A stretch of 64,000 bases of DNA from Pokkaliibacter plantistimulans (GCF_046844695.1 NZ_CP177354.1:682001-746000), one strand, 5' to 3'; shown: positions 43,578-52,523, numbered from the stretch's first letter. Numbers and translations: made by a program. Notes: generated by a model from the sequence alone, not told the origin.

Positions 43578-44462
43578 ATGCTGGACTACAAACTGCTGGA
43601 AGCCCTGGCGGCGGTGATCCAACAGCAGAGTTTTGAGCGGGCGGCAGACGTGTTGTGTCTGACCCAGTCGGCGGTTTCACAGCGCATCCGGCTGCTGGAG
43701 GAGCGGCTGGGACAGCCGGTGCTGGTGCGCTCGACGCCGATCCGGCCGACGGAGCTGGGGCAGAAGCTGTTTCACCATGTGCAGCAGGTACAGGTACTGG
43801 AGCAGTCTCTGTCCACTGATATTCGCCCGACCACCGACAGCTACACCCGCCTGCGTCTGGCGGTGAATGCCGACAGTCTGGCGATCTGGCTGATGCCGGT
43901 GTTTGCCGACCTGTTTCATGAGCACAAGGTGCTGATGGAGCTGATGGTGGAGGATCAGGACTGCACTCTGGCCCGCCTGAAAAGTGGTGAGGTGATCGGT
44001 TGTGTCAGCGCTCAGGACACGCTGGTGCCGGGCTGTAACCGCCTGCATCTGGGCGTCATGGACTATATCTGGGTCTGCACGCCCGCCTTTGCCCAGCGCT
44101 TCTTCTCCAGCGGCGTCAATGCTGACAGCCTGCGGCAGGCACCGGCGGTCGCCTTTGACCGTGATGACCAGCTGCATGTGCGTTTTGTCCGCCAGCACTT
44201 CAACCTCACCGCGGGGGACATCGACTTCCATATGATTCCAACGGTGGAAGGTTTTATCGATGCTATCCGTTACGGCATGGCGTATGGCTTTGTGCCGCGG
44301 TCACAGATACGGCAGGAGCTGGCCAGCGGCAAGCTGATCAACCCGACGCCGGAGCTGAAGATGCCGGTGCCGCTGTACTGGCACCACTGGCGTTTGCAGA
44401 CGCCGATGCTGGCCCGCCTCGGCAGTCTGCTGGAGAAGGCGGCGCGGCAGCATCTGCAGTAA
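43578..44462 (+). CDS. argP: LysR-family regulator ArgP (IciA)
   Basis: 294 residues, the ArgP length. MLDYKLLEALAAVIQQQSFERAADVL, SAVSQRIRLLEERLGQPVLVR and the effector domain phrases LRLAVNADSLAIWLMP and YGMAYGFVPR match ArgP, which activates argO in response to arginine. AAGAGAA lies before the ATG. The 122-base intergenic region to argO must hold both promoters. Confidence 0.92.
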   Translation: MLDYKLLEALAAVIQQQSFERAADVLCLTQSAVSQRIRLLEERLGQPVLVRSTPIRPTELGQKLFHHVQQVQVLEQSLSTDIRPTTDSYTRLRLAVNADSLAIWLMPVFADLFHEHKVLMELMVEDQDCTLARLKSGEVIGCVSAQDTLVPGCNRLHLGVMDYIWVCTPAFAQRFFSSGVNADSLRQAPAVAFDRDDQLHVRFVRQHFNLTAGDIDFHMIPTVEGFIDAIRYGMAYGFVPRSQIRQELASGKLINPTPELKMPVPLYWHHWRLQTPMLARLGSLLEKAARQHLQ

Positions 44463-44476
44463 TGGCATCCTCGCAC

Positions 44477-44524
44477 AGGTACTCAATTGCAAAGGTACTC
44501 AATTGCAAAGGTACTAAATTACAC
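44477..44524 (+). repeat. 16-bp tandem repeats downstream of argP
   Basis: The unit AGGTACTCAATTGCAA occurs perfectly at 44477-44492 and 44493-44508, then as AGGTACTAAATTACAC at 44509-44524, with a fragment of a fourth (AGGTGCCCAA). They begin 14 bases after the argP stop. CAATTG within each unit is palindromic. Confidence 0.85.
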
Positions 44525-44533
44525 AGGTGCCCA

Positions 44534-44566
44534 ATGCAGACGGAGCCCTTCCGGCTCCGTCTGCAT
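44534..44566. terminator. Strong bidirectional terminator hairpin
   Basis: A 14-bp perfect stem ATGCAGACGGAGCC/GGCTCCGTCTGCAT with loop CTTCC. A TGTTTT stretch follows shortly on the + strand. It lies between convergent argP and the emrB-like gene. Confidence 0.88.
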
Positions 44567-44594
44567 GATCTGTTTTCCGATGGAGAGCACCGGC

Positions 44595-46121
44595 TCAGTG
44601 ATCACCGCCCCCACCGCCATGCTTGGCGCCGAAAGGTGGTTTGGCCAGCCAGATGATCAGGAACAGCCCCATGAACACCCAGGCCATCATGGCGAAGTAA
44701 TCCACGGTGGACATCATGTAGGCCTGCCCTTCGATCAGATGATCAATCTGAGCGTAATGGCTCTGGCTGCTGCCGCCTAACTGCTGCAGATAGTGCTGGG
44801 TGGCCGGGTTGAAGGCATTGATGTTTTCGGTCAGCTGGGCGTGGTGGAACACCTCGCGACGGTGCCAGATCCAGGTGGTCAGCGAGGAGGCAAAGCTGCC
44901 TCCCAGCACTCGCAGGAAGGTGGCCAGACCGGAGCCTTCAGCAATCTCCCGGTGATGCAGACTGGACAGCAGAATGGTGGTGGTCGGCATGAAGAACAGT
45001 GCCACCCCCAGCCCCATCAGCACCTGCACCAGCGCGATGTGGGTATAGTCAACCTCGGTGGTGAAGCTGGCACGCAGGAAGCAGGTGGTGCCGATCACCA
45101 GAAATGAGCCCCCGGCCAGCAGGCGCATATCCACCTTGTGCCCCAGACGCCCAATCACCGGCGACAGGAACACCGGCAGGATACCAATCGGTGCGGCCGC
45201 CAGACCGGCCCAGATGGCGGTGTAACCCAGCTGAGTCTGCAGCCACTGTGGCAGCAGCAGGTTGATACCGAAGAAGCCCGCATAACCCAGCACCAGCCCC
45301 AGCGTACCGAAGCTGAAGTTGCGGTATTTGAACAGGCGCAGATTGATGATCGGGTGATCGTCGGTCAGCTCCCAGATCACCAGTGCAATCAGGCAGACCA
45401 CTGCTATCGCCGTGCCGGTCACAATCTCCCGCGACTCAAACCAGTCCAGATCATTGCCTTTATCCAGCACCACCTGCAGCAGCCCGACCCCCAGCACCAG
45501 CAGAATCAGGCCGACATAGTCGATAGGTTGCTGCACCGTCTGCTCCGGCTTCTTGCCGAGCTGGGCGATGACGATGGAAATGGCGATGGCGCCGATGGGC
45601 AGGTTGATAAAGAAGATCCACGGCCAGGAATAGTTGTCCGTCAGCCAGCCACCGGCGATGGGGCCGATGATTGGCGCCACGACCGCCACCATGGCCAGCA
45701 GCGACAGCGCCATCCCGCGCTTCATCGGCGGATAGATGGCCAGCAGCAGCGTCTGCGCCATGGGGTAGAGCGGGCCAGCCACCAGCCCCTGCAGGGCACG
45801 GAACAGCACCAGCTCGGTCATCGACTGGGCGATGCCGCAGAGGAACGAGGTGATGACGAACAGGATCACCGCCGCCAGAAACAGTTTCACCTCACCCATG
45901 CGCCGCGCCAGCCAGCCGGTCAGCGGCAGGGAGATGGCGTTGCACACCGCAAAGGAGGTGATGACCCAGGTGCCCTGTTCCGAGCTGACCCCGAGGTTAC
46001 CGGCGATGGTAGGCAGGGCAACGTTGGCGATGGTGGTGTCGAGCACCTGCATAAAGGTCGCCAGCGACAGCCCCACCGTGGCGAGCACCAGGCTCGCCGG
46101 GCGGAAAGTGTTATCGCTCAT
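44595..46121 (-). CDS. emrB: DHA2-family multidrug MFS transporter (EmrB-like)
   Basis: 508 residues, 14 predicted helices as in EmrB. FMQVLDTTIANVALPTIAGNLG (helix 1, motif D1), the motif A-like GWLARRMGEVKLF and motif C-like VVAPIIGPIAGGWLTDNYSW are visible. It pumps hydrophobic compounds by proton antiport with the adaptor and outer membrane protein of the same operon. GGAGA precedes the ATG. The His/Gly-rich C-terminal tail is short. Confidence 0.92.
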   Translation of the reverse strand: MSDNTFRPASLVLATVGLSLATFMQVLDTTIANVALPTIAGNLGVSSEQGTWVITSFAVCNAISLPLTGWLARRMGEVKLFLAAVILFVITSFLCGIAQSMTELVLFRALQGLVAGPLYPMAQTLLLAIYPPMKRGMALSLLAMVAVVAPIIGPIAGGWLTDNYSWPWIFFINLPIGAIAISIVIAQLGKKPEQTVQQPIDYVGLILLVLGVGLLQVVLDKGNDLDWFESREIVTGTAIAVVCLIALVIWELTDDHPIINLRLFKYRNFSFGTLGLVLGYAGFFGINLLLPQWLQTQLGYTAIWAGLAAAPIGILPVFLSPVIGRLGHKVDMRLLAGGSFLVIGTTCFLRASFTTEVDYTHIALVQVLMGLGVALFFMPTTTILLSSLHHREIAEGSGLATFLRVLGGSFASSLTTWIWHRREVFHHAQLTENINAFNPATQHYLQQLGGSSQSHYAQIDHLIEGQAYMMSTVDYFAMMAWVFMGLFLIIWLAKPPFGAKHGGGGGDH

Positions 46122-46135
46122 GAGAGTCTCCGACC

Positions 46136-47350
46136 TCAGTGGGCCATGCCAACCTGCTCGGCTACCGGGCCGTTGTCATGGATCAGCTGGGCAATCAGGG
46201 CATCGGCTTCGCTCAGCTGATGCTGGTAGACATCGGTGGCGTAGCGTGGCTTGGTCTGGGCTTTCTCGGCCAGCACCGGGCCGTCCTGATCATGCAGGTC
46301 GACACTGACGGTGGTCGACAGACCGATACGCAGCGGATGCTTGTCGAGATTGTCGCTTTGCAGGCGGATGCGTACCGGCAGGCGCTGGACGATCTTGATC
46401 CAGTTGCCGCTGGCATTCTGCGCAGGCAGCAGCGAGAAGGCGCTGCCAGTGCCGACGCCGAGGCTTTCCACGGTGCCGCGATAGCGCACATCACTGCCGT
46501 AGAGATCGGCATGGATTTCTACCGGCTGGCCGATGCGCATGTCTTTCAGCTGGGTTTCCTTGAAGTTGGCATCGATCCAGACATCATCCAGCGGCACCAC
46601 GGCCAGCAGCGGTGCTCCGGCCTGTACCCGGCTGCCCACCTGCACGGTGCGCTGGGCGACATAGCCACTGACCGGTGCGACCAGCGTGCTGCGGGCATGG
46701 TTGAGATACGCCTGACGCAGGCTGGCGGCGGCGGCCATGACCTCGGGGTGGGAGGCAATATGGGTGTCATCGACCAGTGCCAGAGCGCTGTCCAGCTTCT
46801 GTTTGGCAGAGGTGACGGCACGTTCGGCAGCACTCAGGGCATCCCGGGCGTGGGCCAGTTCTTCCTGTGAAATGGCGCCGCCCTTGGCCAGTTTCTGCCG
46901 GCGCTGGTAGTCCGCCTGTGCCTGCTGGACATCCACCTTGCGGGCTTCCAGCTGGGCTTTGTAGTTATCCACATCGCTGTACAGACCGCGTACCTGACGC
47001 ACCGCCTTGGCCAGATTGGCCTCGGCGCTCTGCAGCGCGACTTCGGTATCGGCCGGATCGAATTCCACCAGGGTCTGGCCCTGCTCGACAAAGTCACCGT
47101 TGTCAGCGGTGATGCTGATTACCGTACCGGCGGTCTGTGGGGTCAGCTGGATCAGGTTGCCATCGACATAGGCGTCATCGGTTTCCTCATAAAAGCGACC
47201 GTAGCTCTCATGATAGAAGTAGGCACCGGCACTGCCGACGGCGACGGCGGCGACCAGCAGGCTCAGCATCAGCTTGCGTTTGCCATTGCGCTTGGCGGGT
47301 TGTGCCGCCTGGGCTGAGGCATTGGGAGTCGTTGTAGTGTTGTCAGCCAT
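46136..47350 (-). CDS. emrA: Efflux adaptor, HlyD/EmrA family
   Basis: 404 residues. One N-terminal membrane helix (about 28-48), a biotinyl-lipoyl-like half at TAGTVISITADNGDFVEQGQTL, a long coiled-coil hairpin (about 110-195) and the second lipoyl half STLVAPVSGYVAQRTVQVGSRV. This is the EmrA periplasmic adaptor that bridges EmrB to the outer-membrane channel. It is 14 bases upstream of emrB and 10 bases downstream of the channel gene. Confidence 0.93.
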   Translation of the reverse strand: MADNTTTTPNASAQAAQPAKRNGKRKLMLSLLVAAVAVGSAGAYFYHESYGRFYEETDDAYVDGNLIQLTPQTAGTVISITADNGDFVEQGQTLVEFDPADTEVALQSAEANLAKAVRQVRGLYSDVDNYKAQLEARKVDVQQAQADYQRRQKLAKGGAISQEELAHARDALSAAERAVTSAKQKLDSALALVDDTHIASHPEVMAAAASLRQAYLNHARSTLVAPVSGYVAQRTVQVGSRVQAGAPLLAVVPLDDVWIDANFKETQLKDMRIGQPVEIHADLYGSDVRYRGTVESLGVGTGSAFSLLPAQNASGNWIKIVQRLPVRIRLQSDNLDKHPLRIGLSTTVSVDLHDQDGPVLAEKAQTKPRYATDVYQHQLSEADALIAQLIHDNGPVAEQVGMAH

Positions 47351-47360
47351 GATTCACATC

Positions 47361-48821
47361 TCATCGAACAGTGGGCGCCGCCGCGGCTGCGACGGGCACG
47401 GATTGAGGTTGGAAGCCACCACCGAGTGACTGCATCAGCAGAATGGCGGTGTCGACACGTTCGGCCTGCAGGCTGGCCAGCTGGCGGTCGGCTTGCAGCA
47501 ACTGCTGCTCGACGCTGAGGGCGTCCAGATAGTTGCCGACACCGGCGCGATAGCGCTGCATGGCGATGTCATAGGAGCGGCGGGCAATGTCACGGGCACG
47601 TTGCTGCTGCTCGATCTGCTGCTCCAGCGAGCGGAAGCGGGTCAGCTCGTCACCGATGTCACCCAGGGCATTGACCAGCGTCTGGTTGTACTGCGCCACG
47701 ACCAGATCGTAGTCAGCATCGCGGCTGGCCAGACTGGCGCGCAGGCGGCCACCGTCGAAGACCGGCAGTGACAGCGCCGGGCCAATGCTGAAGAACTGGC
47801 TGGCAGTGCCAAACAACGCATCACCGAGCAGTGACTTGGTACCGACTGCCGCATTGAGGTTGAGATTGGGGTAGAAGGTGGTCTTGGTGGCGGTAATATC
47901 CTTGGCGGCCGCCTCCACACGCCAGCGTGCGGCTACCAGATCAGGGCGACGACCCAGCAGTTCAGCCGGCAGGTTGTCGGGCACGGCTACCTGAGCAGGC
48001 GCAATCAGGGTGGGTTTGGGCAGGTCGTTACCGCGGTCGGGGCCTTTGCCCAGCAGCACGGCCAGACGAATCTGGGCACTGCGGACATCCTGCTGGGTGG
48101 CTGTCAGGGCGGCTTCGGCAGCGGCTTCCAGACTCTGGGTCTGCTGCAGCTGGAACTCGCTGTCGAGACCGGCATCCAGACGCTGTTTCGACAGTTTCAG
48201 CATGTCGCGGGTACGGGCCAGATCCTGCTCGGCGATATCCTGCTCAGAATAGGCCTGCCCCAGCTGGTTGTAGGCGCGGGCCACATCGGCGGCCAGCGTC
48301 AGGCGGGCCGCCTGCTGATCCACTTCGCTGGCGCGGGCGCGGCCCAGAGCCGCTTCCCAGGCAGCGCGCTCACCGCCCCACAGGTCGAAACGGTAGCTGC
48401 CGTCCAGAGAGGCGCTGCGCAGGGTACCGAACAGCGCGCCCTGACCGGTGGGGTCATCCACCCGGGCAGCGCGTGAACGGGTGATACCGGCATTGGCGTC
48501 CAGCGTGGGTTGCCGTGAGGCATCGGCCGCCGCCACCGCCGCACTGGCCTGACGGGCTCGGGCATCGGCAATCTGCAGACTGGGGCTGGAGGTCAGGGCT
48601 TCGGCAATCAGGGCATCCAGCTGTTGGTCGCCGAGGCTGTTCCACCAATCACTGCCGGGCCAGCTGGCATCGCTCAGGGACTGGCCGTTGGCCAGGGTGT
48701 TGCTGGCCTGCAGGCTGTTGGCATCGAGCAGCTTGCCGCTGGTGTGCAGGCCGTCGAAAGAAGCACAACCACTGAGTAGCAGGGCCAGTGACAGGGCGCT
48801 CAGAGAAAATCGTAAGGTCAT
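47361..48821 (-). CDS. Outer-membrane efflux lipoprotein (OprM/NodT family)
   Basis: 486 residues. A lipoprotein signal ends in the lipobox LLLSGC near residue 18. The two repeated OEP domains follow, with SLDGSYRFDLWGGERAAWEA and GRRPDLVAARWRVEAAAKDI motifs typical of OprM-type TolC-like channels. GAGGA precedes the ATG, and the MarR gene ends 3 bases upstream. Third component of the tripartite pump. Confidence 0.93.
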   Translation of the reverse strand: MTLRFSLSALSLALLLSGCASFDGLHTSGKLLDANSLQASNTLANGQSLSDASWPGSDWWNSLGDQQLDALIAEALTSSPSLQIADARARQASAAVAAADASRQPTLDANAGITRSRAARVDDPTGQGALFGTLRSASLDGSYRFDLWGGERAAWEAALGRARASEVDQQAARLTLAADVARAYNQLGQAYSEQDIAEQDLARTRDMLKLSKQRLDAGLDSEFQLQQTQSLEAAAEAALTATQQDVRSAQIRLAVLLGKGPDRGNDLPKPTLIAPAQVAVPDNLPAELLGRRPDLVAARWRVEAAAKDITATKTTFYPNLNLNAAVGTKSLLGDALFGTASQFFSIGPALSLPVFDGGRLRASLASRDADYDLVVAQYNQTLVNALGDIGDELTRFRSLEQQIEQQQRARDIARRSYDIAMQRYRAGVGNYLDALSVEQQLLQADRQLASLQAERVDTAILLMQSLGGGFQPQSVPVAAAAAPTVR

Positions 48822-48824
48822 GAA

Positions 48825-49298
48825 TCAGTCCTCGCTCACCGTCGCTGACAGTGGGGTATGCACGGTCAGCATCTTGTTCAGCAGCACATGCAGGGTGTCG
48901 ATCTCGCTGTGCTCCAGTGCCTGAGTTAGGTCGTTGAGGGCATCAGCGGCAATCTTGGGAATCTCCTCGGCGAACTGCCTGCCCTCGGGCGTCAGTGCCA
49001 GCAGTACCTGACGACGGTCAGTGGTGCTGCGGGAGCGGATCAGCAGTTCCTTGTTTTCCAGCCGGTCGAGCATGCGGGTCATGGCGCCGCTGTCGATGGA
49101 CAGGGTGCGGACCAGATCGGCTGTGCTCTGGATGTTGCCCCGGGCAATCAGCAGCAGCACCTTGAACTGGGCAGTGGTGATGTCGTAGGGCTGCAGGTGT
49201 CTTTCCAGGCAGCGATCCTTGGCCTGATTGAGCAGATGAATCAGGTGGCCGAAGGTCTGGTTGCTGCAGACGAAATCATCGCGGTTGAAATATGTCAT
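48825..49298 (-). CDS. MarR-family transcriptional regulator
   Basis: 157 residues. The winged helix reads TTAQFKVLLLIARGNIQSTADLVRTLSIDSGAMTRMLDRLENKELL, and RSRSTTDRRQVLLALTPEGRQ is the DNA-contacting wing. It is the first gene of the efflux operon, so repression of the pump genes until an inducer binds is the likely role. A 12-bp perfect palindrome sits just upstream of its start. Confidence 0.93.
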   Translation of the reverse strand: MTYFNRDDFVCSNQTFGHLIHLLNQAKDRCLERHLQPYDITTAQFKVLLLIARGNIQSTADLVRTLSIDSGAMTRMLDRLENKELLIRSRSTTDRRQVLLALTPEGRQFAEEIPKIAADALNDLTQALEHSEIDTLHVLLNKMLTVHTPLSATVSED

Positions 49299-49306
49299 AG
49301 CAGTCT

Positions 49307-49318
49307 CTGCCTAGGCAG
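49307..49318. promoter_or_regulatory. Candidate MarR operator palindrome
   Basis: CTGCCTAGGCAG is a perfect 12-bp palindrome 8 bases upstream of the marR start. A possible -10 (TATAGT on the minus strand, about 49332-49337) lies just upstream. Position over the transcript start favours autorepression. Inferred from sequence only. Confidence 0.55.
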
Positions 49319-49648
49319 TGATTTGGCCTGCACTATAGGGGTGGAATATTGATTTCGTAAGAAGTCAGTTCAGATATAACTGTTGCATATATCTGACCAA
49401 TGGTTGCTTACCGCGGCCTGACTGGGCTGGCGTAAATTGCGCAGAAAATGTGCAGATCAAAACAGGTGGGAACAACAGAAATGACTGTTGCAGGATCAAC
49501 GCTGAAAAGGACGTTTTTGCTGCTGTCAGCCCTGTTGGTTCAGCCGCAGCAGAGCGGCATCCCGTATGACAGACTGCCCGATACGGGAGCGTGAGAGGAC
49601 GGTGAAACAGGCTGCACCAAGCAGACAGGTACAGCGCTGTGCCTGGCA
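49319..49648. other. Gene-poor interval between marR and the M48 protease gene
   Basis: Contains the likely marR promoter at its left end. A 37-codon frame on the + strand (49481-49594) encodes a basic-hydrophobic N-terminus (LKRTFLLLSALL) like a signal peptide, but its ribosome site is weak. CCCGTAT/ATACGGG (49561-49567 and 49581-49587) forms a hairpin beyond the protease stop. A 94-codon frame on the minus strand (49365-49649) shows no protein-like character. Confidence 0.4.
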
Positions 49649-51670
49649 TCAGCCGTCAGTTGGCTGGTAACGAATGTCCTGCTGATCCACGGCGTCGTAG
49701 ATCAGCGGCGGGATCGGACAGCCGCACAGCAGGGCAATGATACGCAGTGCCTGAGCTTCCTGCTGGTTGACCCGGCCATCGAACTCAATGCACTGGCAGC
49801 AGGCCTGCAGCAGCTTCTGCTTGGCCAGTGGCAGCAAACGGCCACAGTGGCGGATGGCGCCCTGCAATTGTTCCAGACTGGCGCGAGCGGGGAGGGGCTG
49901 CGGCGGCAGACGCATCAGCTGTAGCGCTTGGTTGTAGGCTGCCTGCTGATCATCACTGTGCATGGCGGAGAAGTGGCAGAGCGTGGCCAGCAGGGTGTGA
50001 ATGTCGTCACGGGTCTGGCTGATCTGCCGGTGGCTGCTGCTGATGGTGCGGCGCTTGTCGAGCTGATCGACCTGATGCTGCACCATCAGCGTCAGTGCCC
50101 ATTCAAACAGGCTGACTTTGCCATCGGCCATCACCAGCGTATGCACCTGCGTGAGCAAATGCTGGCGCAGATTGGGCGTACTGTCGCGCAGGGTCGGCAG
50201 GGCAATTTCTGCCAGTGCCAGCCGGTCGCTGTCGGCCAGCCGCACCAGTCCGGCATGCAGCTGCTGCAGATCGTTGCGGTCACCGAGGGGAATGGCCAGC
50301 TGGCCGATCAGACGCTGGCTTTCCGTCTCGTCAGCAGGCAGCAGCATGGCCAGCAGCAACAGCGGTGCCTGCTGACTGGCATGGGCGGCCTGATAGAGGG
50401 GGGCGGGCAGGCGTTGCAGCCAGGTACGGGCGAAGTTGTGCTGCGCTGCGGTGGGATTACCCATGGTGGCCATGGTGTCGCTGGTCTTGCGCTGCTGTTC
50501 GGCGACCAGTGGCTGTGCCAGATCGCGGCTGGCCAGCATCGCAGCCGTGGCCGCGAGGGAGGCATGCAGCGATGAGCCGGCCTGCGGGCGAGCACGGCTC
50601 TGCATCTGCTCGGTCATGCGCTCAAGCTGGGTGCGCTCCGGCAGATAGCCGCCTTTCCAGCCCGGTTCTAGGCGTTTGATGCGCTCATCCAGGGTGGGGT
50701 GGGAGGAAAACAGATCCAGCATGGAGAACAGGCTGCCAGCGCCAAACAGCATATGGCTGACTTCGGCAGCGCGGGGGTTGATCAGGTGGGAGCTCAGCTC
50801 ATAGCCGCCAATCCGTTTGAGCGCATTGGCGATGCCTTCGGTATTGCGGGTGTACTGCACCGCGGAGGCATCGGCCAGATATTCGCGGGTACGGCTGATG
50901 GCAGCCCGAATGGCGCTGGCCAGCAGGCCGCCGATAAAACCCACCAGCATCAGCCCGAGACCAAACAGGGCAAAGGGGGCCGCATCTTTCTTGTTGCGAT
51001 CCAGATTGTGGCGGGCACCGTTGCCAAACTGCAGCAGTATCCGCCCCAGCTGGGCCAGCATGGTGATGCCGAACACCACTCCCATCAGCCGGATATTGAG
51101 ACGCATGTCGCCGTGGACGATATGGCTGAACTCATGGGCGATCACCCCTTCCAGCTCATCTCGGCCCAGTTGTTCCAGTGTGCCGCGGGTAACGGCGATT
51201 ACCGCATCATCCAGATCATGGCCGGCGGCGAAGGCATTGATGCCATGTTCGTTGTCGAGTACGAAGACGCCCGGCACGCTGCAGCCTGACGCCAGTGCCA
51301 TTTCCTCGACCACATTGAGCAGACGACGCTCGTAGAAATCATCGGTATCTGCCCGTACCGCGCGTCCACCGAGGGATTCGGCGATGCGATAGCCACCTTC
51401 CGACAGGCTGGCGATGCGATAGGCACTGCCGACCCCCACCACCAGAGCGACACCCATGAAGACTCTGGCGAATTGCTCCGGCGTGAAGTGGGTCAGCAGC
51501 AGGCTGGGGCTGATCAGCAGGGCATCGATACCCTGATGGCGCTGCAACTCCTCAAACAGCGCCAGCATCAGCACAGTCAGGGCGCTGAGAAAGATCACCG
51601 CCAGCACCATCAGCACCAGCAGCAGACGGGTTTTGCGACGGGCGGCTTCCTGCCAGTTAAAAAACAGCAT
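49649..51670 (-). CDS. M48-family zinc metallopeptidase with TerB-like C-terminus
   Basis: 673 residues. Two N-terminal membrane helices (about 14-40 and 68-88), then an HtpX-like peptidase domain with the zinc motif H179-E-F-S-H183, third ligand E263 in RTREYLADASA, and two further helices (about 195-212 and 232-254). Residues 330-673 are not in HtpX; they contain paired TerB-like segments (MADGKVSLFEWALTLM and FDGRVNQQEAQALRIIALL). It follows lemA by 15 bases, a common pairing. Likely membrane protein quality control; the extra region may regulate it. Confidence 0.9.
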   Translation of the reverse strand: MLFFNWQEAARRKTRLLLVLMVLAVIFLSALTVLMLALFEELQRHQGIDALLISPSLLLTHFTPEQFARVFMGVALVVGVGSAYRIASLSEGGYRIAESLGGRAVRADTDDFYERRLLNVVEEMALASGCSVPGVFVLDNEHGINAFAAGHDLDDAVIAVTRGTLEQLGRDELEGVIAHEFSHIVHGDMRLNIRLMGVVFGITMLAQLGRILLQFGNGARHNLDRNKKDAAPFALFGLGLMLVGFIGGLLASAIRAAISRTREYLADASAVQYTRNTEGIANALKRIGGYELSSHLINPRAAEVSHMLFGAGSLFSMLDLFSSHPTLDERIKRLEPGWKGGYLPERTQLERMTEQMQSRARPQAGSSLHASLAATAAMLASRDLAQPLVAEQQRKTSDTMATMGNPTAAQHNFARTWLQRLPAPLYQAAHASQQAPLLLLAMLLPADETESQRLIGQLAIPLGDRNDLQQLHAGLVRLADSDRLALAEIALPTLRDSTPNLRQHLLTQVHTLVMADGKVSLFEWALTLMVQHQVDQLDKRRTISSSHRQISQTRDDIHTLLATLCHFSAMHSDDQQAAYNQALQLMRLPPQPLPARASLEQLQGAIRHCGRLLPLAKQKLLQACCQCIEFDGRVNQQEAQALRIIALLCGCPIPPLIYDAVDQQDIRYQPTDG

Positions 51671-51685
51671 CTATCTGACCGCCGC

Positions 51686-52279
51686 TCAGAACGTGACCCT
51701 GGGTGCCTGTTGAATCTGGGCGCTGTCTTCAAACTGCAGCAAGGGGGCATTGGCACGGTGGCCGAAGGTGGCGGCAAACAGCACGGGCGGGAAAGACTGG
51801 CGGTAGATGTTGTAATCGGTGACGACGTCGTTATAGAACTGCCGGGAACGGGCCACCTTGTTCTCGGTGCTGGTCAGCTCTTCGCTCAGCTGCATCATCG
51901 AGCTGTTGGCCTTGAGGTCGGGATAGTTTTCCATGGTCACCCGGAACTGACCGAGGGCGCTGCTGAGCTTGCCTTCCAGCCCGGCCAGCGCACTGGCATC
52001 GCCTTCACTGTGGCTGTGCGCCAGACGTCCCAGCGCGGTCGCGGCGGCATCGCGGGCTTCAATCACCTGCTGCAGGGTGCCGCGCTCATGCTGCATATAG
52101 CCCTTGGCGGTTTCCACCAGATTGGGGATCAGGTCATAACGGCGTTTGAGTTGCACTTCGATCTGCGCGAAGGCGTTATCGACCTGGCTCTTCTTGGTGA
52201 CCAGAGCGTTGTAGATGCTGACCACCCAGAAGACGATAACCACGATAATCGCCAGAGTGATAAGAGTGGAAATGCCCAT
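51686..52279 (-). CDS. lemA: LemA family protein
   Basis: 197 residues. One N-terminal membrane helix (about 4-25), then the LemA helical domain with YNALVTKKSQVDNAFAQIEVQLKRRYDLIPNLVETAKGYM (about 23-62). LemA proteins are membrane-anchored with unknown activity. It is encoded directly before an M48 peptidase. Confidence 0.93.
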   Translation of the reverse strand: MGISTLITLAIIVVIVFWVVSIYNALVTKKSQVDNAFAQIEVQLKRRYDLIPNLVETAKGYMQHERGTLQQVIEARDAAATALGRLAHSHSEGDASALAGLEGKLSSALGQFRVTMENYPDLKANSSMMQLSEELTSTENKVARSRQFYNDVVTDYNIYRQSFPPVLFAATFGHRANAPLLQFEDSAQIQQAPRVTF

Positions 52280-52378
52280 GTGCAGTGTCCTTCTGTCAGT
52301 GGGAGGTACAACCGTTGGTGCCGGTCACCCCGGCACCTGTCCGAGGCAGTGTAGGTCATGTCGCTGCCGGTGACACTA

Positions 52379-52523
52379 GCAGGCTGTTGAAAATCTGTCT
52401 GTGTCGCCGAATATGGCGTGAAAAGCAGGCTTAATGTGTTCATTTGGCCTGTTTGACGCCGTATTTGTCTGTTTTCTTTGCTCTGCAGACCGGCAGTCCC
52501 GATAACGCTTTTCAGGGTCTGCG
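52379..52523. repeat. MITE-like element, copy A (degenerate)
   Basis: About 145 bp beginning GCAGGCTGTTGAAAATCTGT and ending near CGATAACGCTTTTCAGGGTC. It aligns along its length with the element at 59795-59938 (shared GTTGAAAATCT, GCCGAATA, CTCATTT/TTCATTT, CGATAACG). The right end has lost the inverted-repeat sequence. It occupies much of the otherwise empty 52280-52656 interval between lemA and the DUF1244 gene. Confidence 0.7.

Noticed and set aside
44477..44524. Possible CRISPR array
   Set aside because: The repeats are 16 bp and contiguous without spacers, and no cas gene is present.
45138..46220. 360-codon plus-strand frame antisense to emrB
   Set aside because: Extremely Gln/His/Arg-rich with no hydrophobic core; the opposite strand encodes a clear MFS transporter.
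49365..49649. 94-codon minus-strand frame upstream of marR
   Set aside because: Covers the marR promoter region, has no ribosome site and no recognisable protein features.
52129..52443. 104-codon minus-strand frame near lemA
   Set aside because: Composed of the lemA shadow plus the MITE-like repeat; its similarity to the frame at 59672-59860 comes from the repeat.
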